From: Candidatus Limimorpha caballi
Lineage (GTDB): Bacteria; Bacteroidota; Bacteroidia; Bacteroidales; F082
DNA: 41,889 bases
Assembly: GCA_018064605.1 (NCBI GenBank)
Contig: JAGHUX010000025.1
Span: forward strand, 1 to 41,889
Reading direction: 5' to 3'
Positions 40,747 through 41,889 of the stretch are shown here, in pieces (the first letter of the stretch is position 1; each line of letters begins with the position of its first letter). The notes beneath the pieces were generated by a model. The model did not search any database. It was not told the origin of the DNA and saw nothing but the letters and a program-made list of their open reading frames with translations. The position numbers and the translations under genes were made by a program.

Positions 40747-40775
40747 AAAGAGCCGCAGCAATGCGGCTCTTTTTT
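40747..40775 (+). terminator. Intrinsic terminator of the T9SS cargo gene
   Basis: AAAGAGCCGCA-GCAA-TGCGGCTCTTTTTT, an 11-bp stem with tetraloop and T-run. Confidence 0.92.
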
Positions 40776-40822
40776 GTGTAAAAAAATCATGATAAAAGTC
40801 ATTTCAAAATAAAAATTATACT

Positions 40823-40830
40823 TATTTTTG
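40823..40830 (+). promoter_or_regulatory. hicBA -7 box
   Basis: TATTTTTG, 19 bases before the hicB ATG; very short leader. Confidence 0.55.
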
Positions 40831-40849
40831 CATTCAAAAATTTATAGCA

Positions 40850-41068
40850 ATGGAATACAAAATCATTATTGAAAAAGACCCGTCGGGATGGTTTGTCGGA
40901 CAATGTCTTGAATATCCTGAAGCCATTTCAGAAGGCGAAACAATGGAGGAACTGATTGATAATATGAGAGAAGCAATTGAACTTGTAATTGATAAAAACG
41001 AAGAAGAAGTTCTGAAATCTCATATTCATAAAAACTTTATCAAGAAAACCGTACAAGTTCCAGTATGA
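40850..41068 (+). CDS. hicB: HicB-family antitoxin
   Basis: 72 residues. The partial RNase H-like fold of HicB is visible: YKIIIEKDPSGWFVGQCLEYPEAISEGETMEELIDNMREAIEL, the GWFVGxCxExPE(A/G) and T-x-E-E-L...A-I-E pattern of the family. No C-terminal DNA-binding domain (short form), so repression may rely on complexes. Its ATGA overlap with hicA (41065-41068) indicates coupled translation; the antitoxin gene comes first, as in many Bacteroidota hicBA pairs. Confidence 0.9.
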   Translation: MEYKIIIEKDPSGWFVGQCLEYPEAISEGETMEELIDNMREAIELVIDKNEEEVLKSHIHKNFIKKTVQVPV

Positions 41069-41262
41069 AAAAGAATAAATTCCTGAAATACCTAAATGAT
41101 AACAACTGTGTGATGTACAGGCAGGCTAAAGGAAGTCATGCGATATTTATTAACAATTCAAATGGAAAGTGTTCAACTATTCCATTACATTCTGATATAA
41201 AGGAGTTTACAATTTATAAAATCTGTTCCCAGCTTGATATTCCGAAACCAAAAATCAATTAA
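41065..41262 (+). CDS. hicA: HicA-family mRNA interferase toxin
   Basis: 65 residues, double-stranded RNA-binding-like fold. The conserved stretch RQAKGSHAIFIN (about 20-31) contains the catalytic His in GSH, followed by IPLHSDIKEFTIYKICSQLDI. HicA cleaves mRNA in a translation-independent way and is neutralised by HicB. Its 3' end overlaps the convergent trmH 3' end by four bases (41259-41262), leaving no terminator between them. Confidence 0.9.
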   Translation: MKKNKFLKYLNDNNCVMYRQAKGSHAIFINNSNGKCSTIPLHSDIKEFTIYKICSQLDIPKPKIN

Positions 41263-41774
41263 ATAATCACCTGCCTTAACCACTCAAACAGCGCCACGCT
41301 CGCGGCGTGACTGACGTTCAGCGAGCAGTTCTCCCCCGGAACCGGAATATATACGACCATGTCGCATTGGTCGAGGATCTCCCGCCTCATGCCGTGGGCT
41401 TCGTTGCCGACGACAAACGCCACGTCTTCAGGCAGCTTCGTCGCGTATATGTTCGTCGCATCGGTCGTGGTCTCAATGGCTACAATTTTCTTGTTGGCGG
41501 GGACGAGTTTCCTTAAGTCCGTCTCTTCAGTGAAATACCATATCTTCGAGTTCTTGCTCGAAGCGGCGTTCTTGTGTACCTTGCTGATGCTGTGTGTCGG
41601 CTTCACGCCGAGGAATATCATGTCGGAAGCCCCGATGTTGCAGGCGAGGCGAATCATCGAACCCATGTTCTCGGGGGTGAGCAGGTTGTCGGCGATGACG
41701 ACAGGACGCGGCACGGAGTCGTAAATCGTCTCCGGCTTGGAGTCTTTGAAAAGGTCGTTGGCTTTTATGTACAT
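41259..41774 (-). CDS. TrmH/SpoU-family tRNA/rRNA 2'-O-methyltransferase
   Basis: 171 residues, the short form with only the SPOUT catalytic domain. Motif 1 PENMGSMIRLACNIGA near 34-49 (N-x(3)-R), motif 2 VVGNEAHGMRREI near 120-132 and motif 3 IPVPGENCSLNVSHAASVALFEW near 142-164 form the trefoil knot SAM site. Transfers methyl to a ribose 2'-OH in tRNA or rRNA; the target nucleotide is unknown. Its ATG lies directly beside a 9-bp tandem array that fills at least 100 bp upstream. Confidence 0.9.
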   Translation of the reverse strand: MYIKANDLFKDSKPETIYDSVPRPVVIADNLLTPENMGSMIRLACNIGASDMIFLGVKPTHSISKVHKNAASSKNSKIWYFTEETDLRKLVPANKKIVAIETTTDATNIYATKLPEDVAFVVGNEAHGMRREILDQCDMVVYIPVPGENCSLNVSHAASVALFEWLRQVII

Positions 41775-41783
41775 AGGAGAGGA

Positions 41784-41889
41784 ATTTTAGGAGTTTTAGG
41801 AGTTTTAGGAGATTAGGAGATTAGGAGATTAGGAGATTAGGAGATTAGGAGTTTGAGGAGATTAGGAGATTGAGGAGATTAGGAGATTG
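41784..41889. repeat. 9-bp tandem array (GATTAGGAG) upstream of trmH
   Basis: Three TTTTAGGAG-like copies then at least nine GATTAGGAG or GTTTGAGGA-type copies to the window edge. Lies a few bases upstream of the trmH start codon (minus strand); it continues beyond the window. Confidence 0.92.

Overview
The window reads as chromosomal DNA of an uncultured member of the Bacteroidota, most likely Bacteroidales. Evidence: nearly every promoter shows the Bacteroidota -7 box TAnnTTTG; there is a secreted protein with a type IX secretion sorting tail; and the housekeeping genes are typical of the group (fused 2-oxoacid:ferredoxin oxidoreductase alpha subunit, serine palmitoyltransferase, lpxK-punA, cdsA-psd, the short prolyl-tRNA synthetase type, DsbD with a periplasmic N-domain). 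No rRNA or tRNA genes were seen.

Layout. 1-4.4 kb: a two-domain VOC protein, an SDR reductase divergent from a serine palmitoyltransferase-like enzyme (probable sphingolipid entry step), a MarR regulator with a palindrome over its own promoter, and a 55-residue ferredoxin. 4.4-8.8 kb: an AT-rich accessory block with a three-gene ADP-ribosyltransferase-fold cassette (DUF3791 / frameshifted DUF3990 / small partner), a DUF1016 nuclease bracketed by 47-bp direct repeats, a foldable non-coding element, a membrane acyltransferase, and a PIN toxin-antitoxin pair lying between two identical copies of the 3' end of a lost HNH nuclease gene. 8.9-11.8 kb: korAB. 11.9-14.1 kb: an AT-rich type II restriction-modification pair whose methyltransferase stop overlaps the next core gene. 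14.1-19.5 kb: flavin reductase, an unknown tail-anchored protein, tilS carrying an in-frame repeat insertion, and a dsbD with an internal duplication. 19.5-23.7 kb: a 1.1-kb insertion sequence with perfect ends and an 8-bp target duplication, a probable ncRNA, and a four-gene operon of secreted LPP20-like proteins and lipoproteins. 23.8-41.9 kb: mostly core genes: M20 peptidase, lpxK-punA-lpxH, Nif3 and a zinc-ribbon coiled-coil protein, FadL-like porin, W/Y-rich lipoprotein, proS, head-GIN lipoprotein, PagL-like deacylase, mazG, cdsA-psd, a T9SS cargo protein, hicBA and trmH.

How it works together: envelope biogenesis dominates (sphingolipid entry, LpxH and LpxK for lipid A, PagL-like lipid A trimming, CdsA and Psd for phosphatidylethanolamine, DsbD reducing power, outer-membrane and lipoproteins). 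The accessory blocks are AT-rich, carry small ATGA-overlapping modules, and are bounded by direct repeats.

A recurring theme is repeat DNA: short tandem arrays built on TTA(A)GGAG-like words abut the start codons of the VOC gene, tilS and trmH, and palindromic or tandem elements sit in frame inside tilS and the DUF1016 gene.
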